Origin: CBIHLX01 sp966210935
GTDB taxonomy: Bacteria; Patescibacteriota; Saccharimonadia; Saccharimonadales; Saccharimonadaceae
Assembly (NCBI GenBank): GCA_966210935.1
Contig: CBIHLX010000006.1
Span: forward strand, 1 to 27,605
Direction of reading: 5' to 3'
Length of the DNA stretch: 27,605 nucleotides
Part shown: positions 19,211-27,345 of the stretch, in pieces
How the letters are laid out: each line of letters starts with the position of its first letter
Position numbering within the stretch: the first letter of the stretch is position 1
Program-made: the position numbers and the translations under genes
Notes under the pieces: model-generated
The model's database searches: none
The model's input: only the letters and a program-made list of their open reading frames with translations
What the model was told of the DNA's origin: nothing

Positions 19211-21568
19211 ATGAGTAAAAATTTAGTAATTGTAGAGAGCCCAGCCAAGGCAAAGACTATCGAGAAATACCTCGGTAAAGATTTTCATGTCCTCTCGAGC
19301 GTGGGCCACATTCGCAGTATCGTAAAGAAAACCAAAGACGGAACGCCGCCGATAGACGTCAAGAACGGGTTTGAAACTCAATACGAAGTTGACCCCGAAA
19401 AAAAGAAAGTCATCACCGAGCTTAAGCGAGCCGTTAAGACCGCCGAGCAAGTCTGGCTCGCAACCGATGAAGACCGCGAAGGGGAGGCGATCGCCTGGCA
19501 CCTTTGCGAGGTATTAAAACTTGATCCGAAGACTACGAAACGAATCGTCTTCCACGAAATCACCAAAGACGCTATTACAGAGGCGATCAAGAGCCCTCGT
19601 ACCGTCGACATGAGCTTAGTCCGCGCCCAACAGGCTCGTCAAATTTTGGACCGCCTGGTGGGATTTGAGCTCAGCCCCGTGGTTTGGCAAAAAGTTCCCG
19701 GCGGCAAATCTGCCGGCCGCGTTCAAAGCCCAGCAGTTCGCCTGCTTGTCGAGCGTGAACGTGAAATTTCCAAGTTCGAAGGCTCTTTCCAGTTCAAGGT
19801 AACTGCTATGTTCACCTACGATGGAGAAGAGGTGAAGGCCGAACTGCCACAGCGCTTTAATACCGAAGAGGAAGCCCAAGCCTTTCTCCAGAGCCTGATC
19901 GGCGCTTCATTTACCGTCACCGACATCACGACCAGCCCGTCAACTCGCAACCCAGCGGCGCCATTTACTACCAGTACACTTCAGCAAGATGCCAACGCCA
20001 AACTTGGCTTTGGTTCAAAAGCCACTATGGCCAGCGCCCAGAAGCTCTACCAAGAAGGTAAGATCACCTACATGCGTACCGACTCGGTCAACCTATCAGG
20101 CCAAGCCATTACCGCAGCGGCTGCATATATTAAAGACGCTTTTGGTGAGCAGTATTCACAGATTCGTAAGTTCAAGACCAAATCGTCAAGCGCACAAGAA
20201 GCTCACGAAGCAATCCGTCCGACCGACATGCGTGTCGAAAAGGGCAGTAGCAATGAATATGACCAGAAGCTATACAACCTGATCCGTAACCGCACGCTCG
20301 CCAGCCAGATGGCGCCAGCTAAGCTTGAAAAGACGACCATCACTATTGCCATCAGCACGAGCGACAAGAAGTTCGAAGCTAAGGGTGAGGTGATTATCTT
20401 TGACGGCTTCCTTAGGGTGTATGGTGGTGGCAAAAAAGAAGATGACATCTTGCCGCCAGTTAAGTCAGGTGACACACTCGCCATTGCAAGCGCAAACGCC
20501 AAGCAGATCTTTGCTCGTCCACCCGCACGATTCACTGAAGGTAGCCTCGTCAAGAAGCTGGAAGAGTTGGGTATCGGCCGTCCGTCAACCTACGCGACCA
20601 TCATCAACACCGTCCAGGTGCGCGGTTATGCTGAACGTGGTGAAGGCGAAGGTACGCCACGTGATGTTATATCGCTAAGCCTCAAGGACGGCAGTGTTGA
20701 GCGTGAAATCATCCAGGAGAAGACTGGCGCCGACAAAGGAAAACTCGTGCCAACCCCAAGTGGTGAATTGATCAGTGACTTCCTTGGCAATCACTTTGAG
20801 CAAGTTGTAGACTACGGCTTTACCGCTGAAGTCGAAGAGCAGTTCGACAAAATTGCCAGCGAAAAAATGGAACGCAACGTCATGCTCCAAGGCTTCTACG
20901 ATCCATTCCACAAACTCATCCTTGAATCAGGCGGCATCGACCGCTCGACCGTTGGCGCCTCTCGCGAAATCGGCATTGACCCAAAGACCAACAAGCCGAT
21001 CACCGCACGCTTTGGCCGCTTTGGCCCGATGCTCCAGCTCGGCTCAACTGAGTCAGAAGAGAAGCCACAGTTTGCGCCAATGCCAGCTGGCAAAAAGATT
21101 GAAACCATCACTCTCGAAGAAGCCCTCCACGCCTTCAAGCTACCCCGCACCGTTGGCGAGACCAAGGACGGCAAGGTGATTAAAGCAAACATCGGCCGCT
21201 TCGGTCCGTACATCCAAGTCGACAAGCTGTTTGTCAGTATCAAGCCGCTCGACCCGCACGATATCACCCTTGAGCAGGCCCTTGAGCTCTACGATGCAAA
21301 ACTAAAGGCAGAAGCAGAGAAGAACATTGCTGACTTTGGTGACGGCATCAAGGTCCTAAACGGTCGCTATGGTCCGTACATAACCGACGGCAAGAAAAAT
21401 GCCAAGATTCCGAAGGACACCGATCCAAAGACGATCACTCACGAACAGGCCAAAGAGTTGCTCGCCGAGGCGACTCCAGCAAAAGGTCGCTTTGCTCGCA
21501 AAACAGCGGCGAAGAAACCAGCAGCAAAAAAGACGGTGACCAAAAAGCCTGCAACAAAGAAAAAGTAA
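19211..21568 (+). CDS. topA: DNA topoisomerase I
   Basis: This type IA topoisomerase relaxes negative supercoils. The Toprim domain carries Glu9 (VIVESPAKAKTI) and the acidic triad region Asp86/Asp88/Glu90 (ATDEDREGEAIAWHL). The active-site Tyr287 is in GKITYMRTDSVNLS. The conserved QEAHEAIRPTD and RPPARFTEGSLVKKLEELGIGRPSTYATII blocks follow. The C-terminal part has three short Gly-Arg-Phe/Tyr-Gly-Pro repeats (GRFGPMLQLG, GRFGPYIQVD, GRYGPYITDG) of the toprim C-rpt type in place of Cys4 zinc ribbons; no CxxC pair is present. It ends in a Lys/Ala/Pro-rich histone-H1-like tail (AAKKPAAKKTVTKKP) that probably binds DNA non-specifically. AGGA precedes the ATG. Confidence 0.97.
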   Translation: MSKNLVIVESPAKAKTIEKYLGKDFHVLSSVGHIRSIVKKTKDGTPPIDVKNGFETQYEVDPEKKKVITELKRAVKTAEQVWLATDEDREGEAIAWHLCEVLKLDPKTTKRIVFHEITKDAITEAIKSPRTVDMSLVRAQQARQILDRLVGFELSPVVWQKVPGGKSAGRVQSPAVRLLVEREREISKFEGSFQFKVTAMFTYDGEEVKAELPQRFNTEEEAQAFLQSLIGASFTVTDITTSPSTRNPAAPFTTSTLQQDANAKLGFGSKATMASAQKLYQEGKITYMRTDSVNLSGQAITAAAAYIKDAFGEQYSQIRKFKTKSSSAQEAHEAIRPTDMRVEKGSSNEYDQKLYNLIRNRTLASQMAPAKLEKTTITIAISTSDKKFEAKGEVIIFDGFLRVYGGGKKEDDILPPVKSGDTLAIASANAKQIFARPPARFTEGSLVKKLEELGIGRPSTYATIINTVQVRGYAERGEGEGTPRDVISLSLKDGSVEREIIQEKTGADKGKLVPTPSGELISDFLGNHFEQVVDYGFTAEVEEQFDKIASEKMERNVMLQGFYDPFHKLILESGGIDRSTVGASREIGIDPKTNKPITARFGRFGPMLQLGSTESEEKPQFAPMPAGKKIETITLEEALHAFKLPRTVGETKDGKVIKANIGRFGPYIQVDKLFVSIKPLDPHDITLEQALELYDAKLKAEAEKNIADFGDGIKVLNGRYGPYITDGKKNAKIPKDTDPKTITHEQAKELLAEATPAKGRFARKTAAKKPAAKKTVTKKPATKKK

Positions 21569-21572
21569 CTAA

Positions 21573-21618
21573 TTTACCCGTTCATAAATAGGTGGTATGC
21601 TATGCGTACCACCTATTT
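21573..21618 (+). promoter_or_regulatory. Promoter overlapped by a perfect 12-bp dyad, upstream of the 96-aa gene
   Basis: TTTACC (21573-21578), a 17-bp spacer and TATGCT (21596-21601, with TGG as extended -10). Superimposed is AAATAGGTGGTA-N9-TACCACCTATTT (21586-21618). It could be an operator, or a topA terminator of the A-stem-U type. The two roles are not exclusive. Confidence 0.55.
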
Positions 21619-21638
21619 CCGTATGTAAGGATACACTC

Positions 21639-21929
21639 ATGACACAAAAAGCAGTGCATGTTTTTATCGGAGGCAACGACGATAGCCTAGCTATCATTGG
21701 GCATTCGAATGTTAGTAGACAGGAGGCGGAGGATCAGGCGAAGAAGTATTACGCCACACCTCAGGGGGCGCAAGCTTCAGAAGGAGGGAGGCCGATGACC
21801 CTCTACGCAAAAGCAGAGAAGCCCGAAGCTATCGACGCAACACGCGACATCGCCACCCTCACTGCAGACACCGTCTACCGACTTATGGGACAGGGGTACA
21901 TTACGCACCACGCTGGTGTCACCCTGTAG
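21639..21929 (+). CDS. Hypothetical small protein, 96 aa
   Basis: No family is recognised. ATG 21639 has AAGGA about 8 nt upstream; the longer frame from 21597 starts inside the dyad and lacks a ribosome-binding site. The sequence is soluble: a strand (AVHVFIGGNDDSLAIIGHS), an amphipathic helix (SRQEAEDQAKKYYATPQG), a second strand (RPMTLYAKAEK) and a helix (TLTADTVYRLMGQGYI). The beta-alpha-beta order fits a small ferredoxin-like or regulatory fold, but nothing more specific can be said. A long terminator follows, so it is monocistronic. Confidence 0.7.
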   Translation: MTQKAVHVFIGGNDDSLAIIGHSNVSRQEAEDQAKKYYATPQGAQASEGGRPMTLYAKAEKPEAIDATRDIATLTADTVYRLMGQGYITHHAGVTL

Positions 21930-21952
21930 GGTGTTTACAAGCCCGTCCACTG

Positions 21953-22003
21953 AAGAACCCGCCTCCACAGGAGGTGCCGCGCGCTTCTAGGGGCGGGTTC
22001 TTT
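21953..22003 (+). terminator. Long-stem intrinsic terminator after the 96-aa gene
   Basis: AAGAACCCGCC pairs perfectly with GGCGGGTTCTT over 11 bp, with a nested CTCC/GGAG hairpin in the loop, followed by TC and a weak T-run. The 320-base gap 21930-22249 holds this terminator and the promoters below but no gene. Confidence 0.75.
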
Positions 22004-22117
22004 CATGCCAGATTCAAGCAATAGATAGCAGATAAGCATAAGCTTGTAAAGACATAATGACACATCATTCCATAATAAAAAGCCCCAAAACACTCTTTAC
22101 TAATACTGTCTACTTCA

Positions 22118-22175
22118 TGCTATAATTAGTTATACAGCACAACTATTTGACAATTTATAAATATTGTTCTATAGT
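22118..22175 (+). promoter_or_regulatory. Tandem promoters of the sigma4-HARE-HTH gene
   Basis: The proximal promoter is TTGACA (22147-22152), a 17-bp spacer and TATAGT (22170-22175), with a start near 22182. The distal one is an extended -10, TGC-TATAAT (TATAAT at 22121-22126). The proximal leader is about 68 nt; its GAGAGGAA lies 15 nt from the ATG, longer than optimal. Confidence 0.75.
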
Positions 22176-22249
22176 CATACATAGATAGATTAAAAAATAG
22201 TAACCAGATTATCTGCAGAGTGGGACAGAGAGGAATACACTAAGCTGCC

Positions 22250-23371
22250 ATGAGCGATGCCACACAAACCGATACAGCGACCAGCCTAAAAACAGCGGTA
22301 ACCGATATTTTAAATGTGATTGACCAGGAGCGTGAGCGTGAGATTATCACTCGTCGCTTCGGCCTACTCGACCGCCGTGAAACCCTTGAACAAATCGGCG
22401 AACTCCTTGGCATCACACGCGAACGCGTCCGACAGCTTGAAAAAGCAATCTTGATTCGTCTCAAAATTGCCGCCGAAGAAGGCAAAATTCCTGCCGTCCA
22501 CGACATCGAGCGTCTCATTGTCCGTGACCTCTCTGAGAACGGCCGCCTAGCTCGCGTTAGCGATATTACCGACCGTCTTATTGGCAAAGCAGGGGAGGCA
22601 AACAACCTTAGCCGCTCTCACGTTGCCTTTGTCGCCGAGCTCGCTCCGAAGCTTGTTGTAGTCAGCGAAAACGACAACTACCACCACGCGATCGCTATCA
22701 GCGAATACGGTGACGAAAAAGCAATCCGTGCTCGTGTTGACGAGATCGTTAAGACTATCAAAAAGCATGGCGAGCCAATTTCAATCGAAGGCCTTCACGA
22801 ACAACTTGACTACGAAAACCCAAGCCAGGTCCGTGCCCTTGCTAGCGTCAGTAAGCTTCTCGCACACCTCAAGGACAGCTGGGGTCTTGCGAAGTGGCCA
22901 ACCGTCAACCCAAAGAACATCCGTGACAAAATCTATGTCATCTTAGCCGACAACACCACACCTATGCACTTCTCTGACATCGCTAAGTCAATCAAAGAAA
23001 GTGGCTTTAAGCGTAAAGACGTCACCACTCAGGCAATCCATAATGAACTTATCAAAGATAAGCGCTTCGTTCTTATTGGCCGCGGCATCTACGCTCTCGA
23101 TAGCTGGGGCTTCTCAAAGGGCACCGTTGCCGACATCATTACCGATGTCCTCAAGAATGCTACCGAGCCACTTCACCGTGATGAAATCGTGAAGCGTGTT
23201 CTTAAAAGCCGCCAGGTGAAGGAAACTACCATTCTTCTCAATCTCCAGAGCAAGCCACAGTTCAAGCGCGTCGCCAAAGCAACCTACGTACTCGCTGACG
23301 ACGAAAGCAAACCCACTAAGGCTTCAGCCGCACCGACAACCGGTGATCTTGCCGGTCAGGCAACCGCTTAA
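22250..23371 (+). CDS. Sigma-70 region 4 / HARE-HTH transcription-associated protein
   Basis: Residues about 15-75 are a sigma-70 region 4: REREIITRRFGLLDRRETLEQIGELLGITRERVRQLEKAILIRLK has the region 4 layout, including the -35 recognition helix TRERVRQLEKAI. No region 2 or 3 precedes it, so it cannot open a promoter as a normal sigma factor. About residues 225-290 (YVILADNTTPMHFSDIAKSIKESGFKRKDVTTQAIHNELIKDKRFVLIGRGIYAL) resemble the HARE-HTH winged helix found in the RNA polymerase delta subunit. A second degenerate copy follows (TDVLKNATEPLHRDEIVKRVLKS). The protein probably binds RNA polymerase or -35 DNA as an accessory factor (inference). The 373-aa length and strong promoter suggest an abundant protein. 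Confidence 0.85.
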   Translation: MSDATQTDTATSLKTAVTDILNVIDQEREREIITRRFGLLDRRETLEQIGELLGITRERVRQLEKAILIRLKIAAEEGKIPAVHDIERLIVRDLSENGRLARVSDITDRLIGKAGEANNLSRSHVAFVAELAPKLVVVSENDNYHHAIAISEYGDEKAIRARVDEIVKTIKKHGEPISIEGLHEQLDYENPSQVRALASVSKLLAHLKDSWGLAKWPTVNPKNIRDKIYVILADNTTPMHFSDIAKSIKESGFKRKDVTTQAIHNELIKDKRFVLIGRGIYALDSWGFSKGTVADIITDVLKNATEPLHRDEIVKRVLKSRQVKETTILLNLQSKPQFKRVAKATYVLADDESKPTKASAAPTTGDLAGQATA

Positions 23372-23418
23372 GGTTTACTTGCAACCCTCGTCAAGAGGTG
23401 AGAGAATAGACGATAGTT

Positions 23419-26160
23419 ATGGATGTTCTTTTGTGGATTTTCACTCTGCTACTGCAATGGTACGTCTGGCTGCCAATTGTTCTGGTGCTGCTGTTTTTGA
23501 CGTGGCGTAACTACCAACGCGTCGAAAAAGCAGCTGACTTTGACAGCGTCCTCCTCGTCCTTGAGATTCCAAAAGCTAACGACAAGTCGGAGCTTGCCGC
23601 CGAGCAGCTTTTCGCCAGCCTTCACGGTATTCTTCGCGACAAAGCGGAGCTTAAATACAGCGGCGGCATCCAGGAACATCTTAGTTTTGAGATTGCCTCC
23701 GTAAATGGCCAGATCCGTTTTTATGCCTGGGTACCAAAAGCTCTGCAGAGCTTCGTTGAAGGACAGATCTATTCTCAGTACCCAACCGTACAAATCCATA
23801 CTGCCGACGAAGATTATGTAACCCACGAGCGTCAGCACAGCGTCACATACACCTCAGAGATCACCCTCACCGACAGCGAGTTCCTGCCGATTAAAACCTT
23901 CCAAAACTTCGAAGTTGACCCGCTTGCCGGCATCACCGGTACACTTGCCAAGCTCGAATCAACCGGCGAAGAACTTTGGGTGCAAGTACTCGTGCGCCCC
24001 CTGGCCGACGACTGGCACAAGGCCTCTGACAACTGGATCAACAGCGTCAAAAACGGCAATCCGTTTGCATTTTTAAGTGGCGGTTTTAGCCTAAAGCTAC
24101 TCGGCAGCTTATTTGAAGCAATGTGGAAAGTTCCAGAGCAGGGGAGCGGTACAGCAGCACCCAAAGAGCTCTCTGACCGCAACAAGAACCGCATTGCCGA
24201 AGCCGAAAAGAAGGCAACAAAGCTTGGCTACCAGGTCAAAATCCGCCTAGCATACCTTGGCGAAAGTGAACCAAACGCCAAGCTTCGCATGCAGGCTATC
24301 GTTGGTACGTTTAAGCAGTTCAACAGCACCAACCTCAACGGATTCCGCATGTCGGCACCAAGCTTCAAGCCAGAAGACCTCGCCAAGTACAGCCAACGTC
24401 AGTTTGGAGACCGTGGCTTTATCCTCAATATCGAAGAACTGGCGTCAGTCTTCCACTTGCCGCACACCAACGTTGAAACCCCAAATATCGTTTGGGCCTC
24501 TTCGAAGACAGCCGAACCACCAGCGAAACTACCGATTATCACCGGTAATAGCGCTGTTGATGAAAACATCAGCGCCTTTGGCCTTACCAACTTCCGCGGC
24601 ATCAACCACCAGTTTGGTATGCTGCGCTACGACCGTTCTCGCCACGTCTACATCATTGGTCAGACCGGTGCAGGTAAGTCGGGCATGCTCGAGCTCTTCG
24701 CACTTTCCGACATCTTCCACGGCCAAGGTTACGCTATCATCGACCCGCATGGTGACTTCGCTATCAACAATATGCGCTTCATCCCAGGCTCACGCCTGAA
24801 AGACGTCGTCTACTTCAACCCAGCCGACACGGCATTCCCACTTGGCTTCAACCCGCTTGAAGTCACCGATCCAAACCAAAAGACCAATATCAGCTCCGAA
24901 GTCATCGGTGTTTTGAAGCGTATGTTTGGTGACAGCTGGGGACCACGCCTCGAATACATCCTCCGCTACACCATCTTGGCACTCCTCGATCGTCCAGAAA
25001 CCACCATGCTCGATATTACGCGCATGTTGACCGATAAAAAGTTCCGCAAAGAAACACTCGGCTACTGTAAGGACACCGTCGTCCTCCAGTTCTGGAATGT
25101 TGAGTTCAATAGCTGGACCGACAAATTCCAGGCCGAAGCTATCGCGCCAGTTCTCAACAAGGTTGGTGCTTTCACAGCCAACCCAGTGATCCGTAATATC
25201 ATCGGTCAGCCAAAGTCGACTTTCAACATTCGCCAGATCATGGACGAAGGCAAGATCCTGATCGTCAACCTGTCAAAGGGTCTGATCGGTGAAGACAACG
25301 CTGGTATCCTCGGTTCATTCCTCGTCACCAAGATTCAGCTTGCCGCCATGAGCCGTAGCGACATCCCAGACATCAAGGACCGCCGCCCGTTCTTCCTTTA
25401 CGTCGACGAGTTCCAGAACTTTGCCACCGACTCATTCGCCACCATCCTGTCGGAAGCCCGCAAGTACGGCCTCAACCTCACCGTCGCCAACCAGTATATC
25501 TCCCAGATGAGTGATACCGTCCGTGACGCCGTCTTCGGTAACGTTGGTACCATGATTAGCTTCCGTGTTTCTGCAGACGATGCGCCAATTCTTGCCAAGC
25601 AGTTCGAGCCACAGTTTGAGCCAAATGACCTTTTGCAGATGCACAACCGCCACTTCATTATCAACATGGTCATCAACGGCGAAAAAGCGCCAGCCTTCAG
25701 TGCGACAACTCTCACGCTACCGCCAGCCCAGACCGACAATACCGGTCGTATTATTGAGCACACCCGCCTCAATTTCAGTCGCACGAGGGCAGATATAGAG
25801 CAGGAGATTGCGAGCGCCATCAATCCACCACAACCGCAGCAACAGCCAAAGCAAAGCCAGTCTCAAGCCAAGCAGTGGCCAATCAATACGCAGAGCAACG
25901 TTATTACGCCAGCCGCCTCAAAACCAGCAGAGCAGGGAACAGGCGTGCCTTCTACGCCAAACTCTACCCCAGAGGGCGAAGCAGCTGCGCCGCCAAAGAA
26001 AAAGCGTACCCGCAAGCGTAAACGCAAGACTCCGACAGAAGGAAGCGGTGACACAGCGACGACTACCACACCGTCAATCCCAAGTCGGCCAGCGCAATCA
26101 CCAGCTCCGCGTGAGCAACCGACTCCAGCAGGTGACTCTGCCGAGCTAAAGCTACGGTAA
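23419..26160 (+). CDS. Membrane-anchored TraG/VirB4-like AAA ATPase (type IV secretion or DNA-transfer type)
   Basis: One or two N-terminal hydrophobic segments (LLWIFTLLLQWYVWLPIVLVLLFLTW, residues 4-29) anchor the 913-aa protein. About 380 residues of a conserved-looking N-domain follow (LAAEQLFASLHGILRDKAELKYSGG). The ATPase core has Walker A GQTGAGKS (414-421), IIDPHGDF, and Walker B FFLYVDEFQNF (about 657-667). LSEARKYGLNLTVANQYISQM carries the TraG/TraM-recognition style sensor region. From about residue 790 the tail is Gln/Pro-rich and contains a strongly basic block (KKKRTRKRKRK, about 860). Related stand-alone genes are annotated in CPR genomes as type IV secretion DNA-binding proteins. 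No other secretion component is adjacent. The start has no good Shine-Dalgarno (GAGGTGAG lies about 18 nt upstream). Confidence 0.88.
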   Translation: MDVLLWIFTLLLQWYVWLPIVLVLLFLTWRNYQRVEKAADFDSVLLVLEIPKANDKSELAAEQLFASLHGILRDKAELKYSGGIQEHLSFEIASVNGQIRFYAWVPKALQSFVEGQIYSQYPTVQIHTADEDYVTHERQHSVTYTSEITLTDSEFLPIKTFQNFEVDPLAGITGTLAKLESTGEELWVQVLVRPLADDWHKASDNWINSVKNGNPFAFLSGGFSLKLLGSLFEAMWKVPEQGSGTAAPKELSDRNKNRIAEAEKKATKLGYQVKIRLAYLGESEPNAKLRMQAIVGTFKQFNSTNLNGFRMSAPSFKPEDLAKYSQRQFGDRGFILNIEELASVFHLPHTNVETPNIVWASSKTAEPPAKLPIITGNSAVDENISAFGLTNFRGINHQFGMLRYDRSRHVYIIGQTGAGKSGMLELFALSDIFHGQGYAIIDPHGDFAINNMRFIPGSRLKDVVYFNPADTAFPLGFNPLEVTDPNQKTNISSEVIGVLKRMFGDSWGPRLEYILRYTILALLDRPETTMLDITRMLTDKKFRKETLGYCKDTVVLQFWNVEFNSWTDKFQAEAIAPVLNKVGAFTANPVIRNIIGQPKSTFNIRQIMDEGKILIVNLSKGLIGEDNAGILGSFLVTKIQLAAMSRSDIPDIKDRRPFFLYVDEFQNFATDSFATILSEARKYGLNLTVANQYISQMSDTVRDAVFGNVGTMISFRVSADDAPILAKQFEPQFEPNDLLQMHNRHFIINMVINGEKAPAFSATTLTLPPAQTDNTGRIIEHTRLNFSRTRADIEQEIASAINPPQPQQQPKQSQSQAKQWPINTQSNVITPAASKPAEQGTGVPSTPNSTPEGEAAAPPKKKRTRKRKRKTPTEGSGDTATTTTPSIPSRPAQSPAPREQPTPAGDSAELKLR

Positions 26161-26179
26161 ATTCCGCGTACGCCTCTTA

Positions 26180-26188
26180 TGCTATACT
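26180..26188 (+). promoter_or_regulatory. Extended -10 promoter of pilin paralogue 3
   Basis: TGC-TATACT with TATACT at 26183-26188, identical to the elements at 9572 and 15765. The start near 26195 leaves a leader of about 36 nt. No clear Shine-Dalgarno precedes the GTG. Confidence 0.65.
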
Positions 26189-26230
26189 GAGTATTATATT
26201 TAGTACTTAACGGGCATCTTAAGTAATACC

Positions 26231-27193
26231 GTGACAATACCCAACACAAAAACCGGTTTCACTATCGTTGAACTTCTCATCGTAATTGTTGTGATTGCTA
26301 TTTTAGCGGCCATCACGATCGTTGCCTTCAACGGCATACAGGAACGGGCTCGCGTCAGCTCGGTAAGTGCTGCGCTTAATCAAGCCACTAAAAAGATCGC
26401 CGTTTACCAAGTGGACAATCCCAATCAGTACCCAGCCGATCTTGCAAGTATTGGTATTACTAATAGTGGCAATGTCAGCTATCAATACAGCGTCAACAAT
26501 AGCGCCAGCCCAGCGGCATACTGTATCACCGCAACCACCGGCTCAACCTCCTACAAAGCCAGCTCAACAAGCACAGCACCGTCAAGCGGCGGCTGCGCAG
26601 GTCACGGGCAGGGCGGGGCAGCAGCTATTACAAACCTTGCTATTAACCCAAGTGCGGCCACAGGCGCTAACTACTGGTCAACAAACACCTCAAATAGCAC
26701 CCTTAGTCGAGACCCAGCCGAGACGCGTACCGGCTCACTTACGACAGGCAGTATTCGCACTACGGTCAACGTTGCAGGCAATGCGTCAACTCAACTCTGG
26801 GACGGCTCAGCTACGCCACTTGTACCAGTATCCCCCGGAGACTCTGTGACGATTTCTGCATGGGTAAAGTCATCAGTCGCAGGCCGAACCCTGCAAATCG
26901 CTGACAGGTGGCGCAATAGCTCACTCACAGAACTTAGCGCCTCATCCAGCAGTAACTTTAGTCTGGGGACAGGATGGACACGCATAAACTTCACGGCTAC
27001 AGCACCCGCCTCGGCGAGTTATAGTCACGTCTCGTTCTACTTCAACAACGGCCAGGTTGGCGACAACTGGTGGCTTGACGACGTCATGGTCTCAAAAGAC
27101 TCGACGCTTTCAAACTACGCTGATGGCGCATCATCAAACTGGATATGGAACGGTACACAACACCTCTCTACCTCAACCGGCCCAACTTTATAA
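26231..27193 (+). CDS. Type IV pilin-like protein with large C-terminal domain, paralogue 3
   Basis: The GTG start gives a leader MTIPNTKTG, then FTIVELLIVIVVIAILAA with Glu5 at the prepilin peptidase site, and NGIQERARVSSVSAAL as in the other two pilins. The head has the same Cys pair (AYCITATTG, GGCAGHGQGG) and AAITNLAINPSA linker. The C-terminal domain (about residues 140-320) is strand-rich (VTISAWVKSSVAGRTLQIADRW, WTRINFTATAPASASYSHVSFYF, WWLDDVMVSK). The block WWLDDVMV is close to the usual last strand of CBM_4_9-type jelly rolls. It ends DGASSNWIWNGT plus STSTGPTL. At 320 aa it is likely a minor pilin or adhesin. It lies 70 nt after the ATPase gene with its own promoter. Confidence 0.87.
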   Translation: MTIPNTKTGFTIVELLIVIVVIAILAAITIVAFNGIQERARVSSVSAALNQATKKIAVYQVDNPNQYPADLASIGITNSGNVSYQYSVNNSASPAAYCITATTGSTSYKASSTSTAPSSGGCAGHGQGGAAAITNLAINPSAATGANYWSTNTSNSTLSRDPAETRTGSLTTGSIRTTVNVAGNASTQLWDGSATPLVPVSPGDSVTISAWVKSSVAGRTLQIADRWRNSSLTELSASSSSNFSLGTGWTRINFTATAPASASYSHVSFYFNNGQVGDNWWLDDVMVSKDSTLSNYADGASSNWIWNGTQHLSTSTGPTL

Positions 27194-27219
27194 TTCGTGT
27201 AGCCTTTTCGGGAGGGATA

Positions 27220-27345
27220 GTGGCCCGCACACTGTTCGATGAAGTAAATAATGATAGCCCCTTGGGGCTGTATCATGCCATTTTACAAATACAGCAGGGA
27301 AGAGGGGATCCCCACTGCATTAATCCGCCAGAAGATTACCCATAA
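27220..27345 (+). CDS. Possible small ORF, 41 aa
   Basis: GTG 27220 follows GGAGGG by 4 nt, the best ribosome-binding site in this stretch, and TATAAT overlaps the preceding pilin stop (27189-27194). The product (MARTLFDEVNNDSPLGLYHAILQI, then a polar Pro-rich end) is unrecognised. The frame also continues upstream into the pilin gene, so its openness is weak evidence. It may be a real small protein or chance. Confidence 0.35.
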   Translation: MARTLFDEVNNDSPLGLYHAILQIQQGRGDPHCINPPEDYP

